This document shows positions 7,337 to 9,016 of a stretch of DNA of 9,016 bases, in pieces (positions within the stretch are counted from its first letter, which is position 1; every line of letters starts with the position of its first letter). The notes beneath the pieces are model-generated. The model did no database searches. It was not told the DNA's origin and saw only the letters and a list, made by a program, of their open reading frames with translations. The position numbers were made by a program, and so were the translations under genes. This DNA comes from Alphaproteobacteria bacterium. Its GTDB lineage: Bacteria; Pseudomonadota; Alphaproteobacteria; RF32; CAG-239. The stretch is taken from the NCBI GenBank assembly GCA_017452115.1, contig JAFTNB010000191.1, forward strand, positions 1 to 9,016. Reading direction: 5' to 3'.

Positions 7337-7417
7337 AATTTCTTTAGTTTATGAATTTCTCTCTAACTGTTATTTTTTTAAGAGAAAAATTCGGATGAAT
7401 AAACAATTTAACTTCAA
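7337..7417 (-). promoter_or_regulatory. AT-rich leader of the barrel gene
   Basis: This stretch between the hairpin and the barrel-gene ATG is AT-rich and should hold its promoter if the hairpin terminates. I see no convincing -35/-10 pair (TTGTTT near 7406-7401 has no good partner). The last bases before ATG are A-rich with only AAAGAAA as a weak ribosome site. Confidence 0.25.
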
Positions 7418-7453
7418 ACCGCAGCACGTAGTCTTGGGACTACCTGCTGCAGT
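7418..7453 (-). terminator. Strong hairpin after the large unknown gene, probable terminator
   Basis: GCAGCA (7421-7426) pairs with TGCTGC (7445-7450). After a C-C mismatch, GTAGTC (7428-7433) pairs with GACTAC (7438-7443) around a TTGG loop, and two outer pairs extend it. It begins about 20 bases after the stop of the large gene. The sequence after it on the minus strand (GGTTTGAAG) is not a real U-tract, so termination may be partial, or the hairpin may mark a processing site ahead of the barrel gene. Confidence 0.5.
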
Positions 7454-7470
7454 ATATATTACTATATTTA

Positions 7471-9016
7471 TTACTTAACCTTGAAGTAAACGACATCATT
7501 ACCGTTTTGAATCTTCAAGCTGCCGTCGTTTTGGAGTTCTCCAATTGCAACGACAGGATTAGTACAACCTGTTGTCAACACATCAGATGCTGAAAACAAA
7601 CGTGTATAACCACCTTCTGCATAGTATGCCCATTCATTTTCTGCCACAATCAAATTTGCCGGAACACGGTTTGTTCCTGAACCATTCAGAGTTGCACTCG
7701 GAATGTTTGCAAAATTGAAAGCAGCAAATTCAGACGGTATTTGTTCAAGATTTACTGCAGTTGTTGGATTCTTGAAATCATAAGCTGAATTATAAATCAA
7801 CACCTTATTCTTACAAGAAATTACCAAAGACAGCATAGGCTTAGTATCCTTATCTACTGTAATGGTAATTGCACCCGCAATAATCTCATCGGCATCCAAC
7901 TCTTCATAAACAGGAGCTCTTTCCACCAAGATATTAAACTTTGTAGTTTCATTATCAAAGTGATTAGAGAAACCATGCTTATAGCTCACTTCAGAAGCCC
8001 AAACATCATAACCATCACTGAAAGTAGATGTTTCCGCCTGATTTTTACCGGTAGTTTCCACTGAGATTTCAGTAGATTTGAAGTTCAAAGTCTTACCTGC
8101 AACTACTACAGAAGAAGAACCGTTAACAACAGAAATCTTCTGAGTAAACTTATCTGCTACAGAATTATATTTCTGTGTAGAATAAACAATTTCACCGACT
8201 GTTTCTGTTGTAGCAGAACCATCCTTAGAAATTGTCGGCAAAGTAAAACTCTTATCTTCGCTCTTACAATCAGCTATTGAACCATAAGTTACACCAGCCT
8301 TGCTATAGATACGTGTCATTGTTGTATCTCTTGTTTCGCCCTTTGAATTAGTGATAGTCACTTTCATAGTTGCAGTCCAAGCACCATTAACCCAGTCAAT
8401 AGTATTTTCAACAATTGTAGCATCTATATCTGTTGCCGGTTCATCTTTAGGTTCTTCAGATGGAGGAGTTTCAATATTTTCAGAATATTTCACAAGTTGT
8501 TCACATGTTGCCACATTAACCGAGTTAATAGGCAAAGCAAAATGAAGCTTATCTTTGTAAATATGCTGAGCTTCATCTCCATGGTCCTTAGTTCCCATAG
8601 TAACCCCTGTTTTAATAGCATTAGTCTTAATATCCCAAATTGCTTTATGACCAGCTTGGCTGGTTATTTCAAAGTAATTCAAGAATTTAGAACCAACGGC
8701 TACATTTACTCCTTCAAAAACAAAATCACTGTTATATGTAGTAATTTTACCTTTGATTTCGAAGTTACCCTTTGTTCCGGTTACTGTTTTTGAGTAGTCA
8801 GTTGATGACACTTTCTCCATGGTTGGAGTTGTAGTGTTGTAATTACGACTTGTGGTCGCCTTTTCATCTTCTGCCCACATATCAGCACTGTGAGGAATAG
8901 AAACTGAAGTACGAGTAGGTTCTGCTATTGTCCAGTATTGAACAATATCGAACACATAATTCTCATCTCTAACTTCAAAGTTTTCGATAAGAATTGTAAC
9001 TTCAGATTCCTTAACA
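7471..9016 (-). CDS. Large protein of unknown family, N-terminus beyond window
   Basis: Not recognised. The frame is open to the right edge (GTT AAG GAA at 9015), so this is the C-terminal 514 residues of a longer protein; the GTG at 8955 is an internal codon, not a start. The sequence is rich in Thr, Ser, Asn, Val and Lys, with alternating beta-strand patterns and no long hydrophobic segment, as in extracellular or surface beta-sandwich proteins. A Pro/Glu/Asp-rich linker (ETPPSEEPKDEPATD, about 182-196) separates two beta-rich parts that may be distant copies of one module. A third part (about 365-514) ends DGSLKIQNGNDVVYFKVK with no sorting motif and no terminal aromatic barrel strand. Four cysteines are spread at about 171, 250, 401 and 484. 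It ends 134 bases before the barrel gene, which it may be expressed with. The signal peptide, if any, is outside the window. Confidence 0.75.
   Translation of the reverse strand, partial: VKESEVTILIENFEVRDENYVFDIVQYWTIAEPTRTSVSIPHSADMWAEDEKATTSRNYNTTTPTMEKVSSTDYSKTVTGTKGNFEIKGKITTYNSDFVFEGVNVAVGSKFLNYFEITSQAGHKAIWDIKTNAIKTGVTMGTKDHGDEAQHIYKDKLHFALPINSVNVATCEQLVKYSENIETPPSEEPKDEPATDIDATIVENTIDWVNGAWTATMKVTITNSKGETRDTTMTRIYSKAGVTYGSIADCKSEDKSFTLPTISKDGSATTETVGEIVYSTQKYNSVADKFTQKISVVNGSSSVVVAGKTLNFKSTEISVETTGKNQAETSTFSDGYDVWASEVSYKHGFSNHFDNETTKFNILVERAPVYEELDADEIIAGAITITVDKDTKPMLSLVISCKNKVLIYNSAYDFKNPTTAVNLEQIPSEFAAFNFANIPSATLNGSGTNRVPANLIVAENEWAYYAEGGYTRLFSASDVLTTGCTNPVVAIGELQNDGSLKIQNGNDVVYFKVK

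Noticed and set aside
6611..9016. Foreign origin of the envelope gene pair from base composition
   Set aside because: Hand counts of GC in 60-base samples vary widely on both sides (about 25-47% in the dcw genes, about 35-57% in the pair), so no reliable shift can be claimed.

Overview
The window comes from an AT-rich bacterium, most probably an alphaproteobacterium. The evidence is the gene order murG-murB-ftsQ-ftsA and alphaproteobacterial features in the proteins: the FtsA signatures DPRNIF and AERLKTLHG, a short MurB ending in LEWEVKKMG, and MurG with HEQNSV and AADDHQT. A host-associated or gut lineage is possible but is inference only. Every gene I can support lies on the minus strand, so transcription runs from high to low coordinates.

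Positions 9016 to about 6507 hold two genes unrelated to cell division. The first is a large protein of no family I recognise, which enters from the right edge already in progress (514 residues visible). The second is a small secreted protein, a predicted outer-membrane beta-barrel of 241 residues. A strong hairpin lies between them. The barrel gene is followed by two hairpins; the second has a U-tract and is a convincing intrinsic terminator.

Positions 6424 to 1 hold a compact division and cell-wall (dcw) cluster: mraY, ftsW, murG, murB, ftsQ and ftsA, with ftsA running off the left edge. Gaps are 2 to 35 bases, and ftsW/murG overlap by 14 bases, so the cluster is probably one operon. MraY and MurG make lipid I and lipid II, MurB makes UDP-MurNAc, FtsW polymerises lipid II at the septum, and FtsQ and FtsA are divisome scaffold proteins. 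Several obvious open-frame starts are wrong. Shine-Dalgarno positions support ATG at 6424 (mraY), TTG at 5326 (ftsW), ATG at 4206 (murG), ATG at 3073 (murB) and GTG at 1217 (ftsA).

The most notable feature is what is missing. In the usual alphaproteobacterial order murE and murF precede mraY, murD lies between mraY and ftsW, murC between murG and murB, and ddl between murB and ftsQ. All five ATP-dependent ligase genes are absent, and the junctions are tight and intact. No phage, CRISPR array, insertion sequence, tRNA or rRNA was seen. I found no clear new biological system; the unrecognised large protein and the ligase-free cluster are the best leads.
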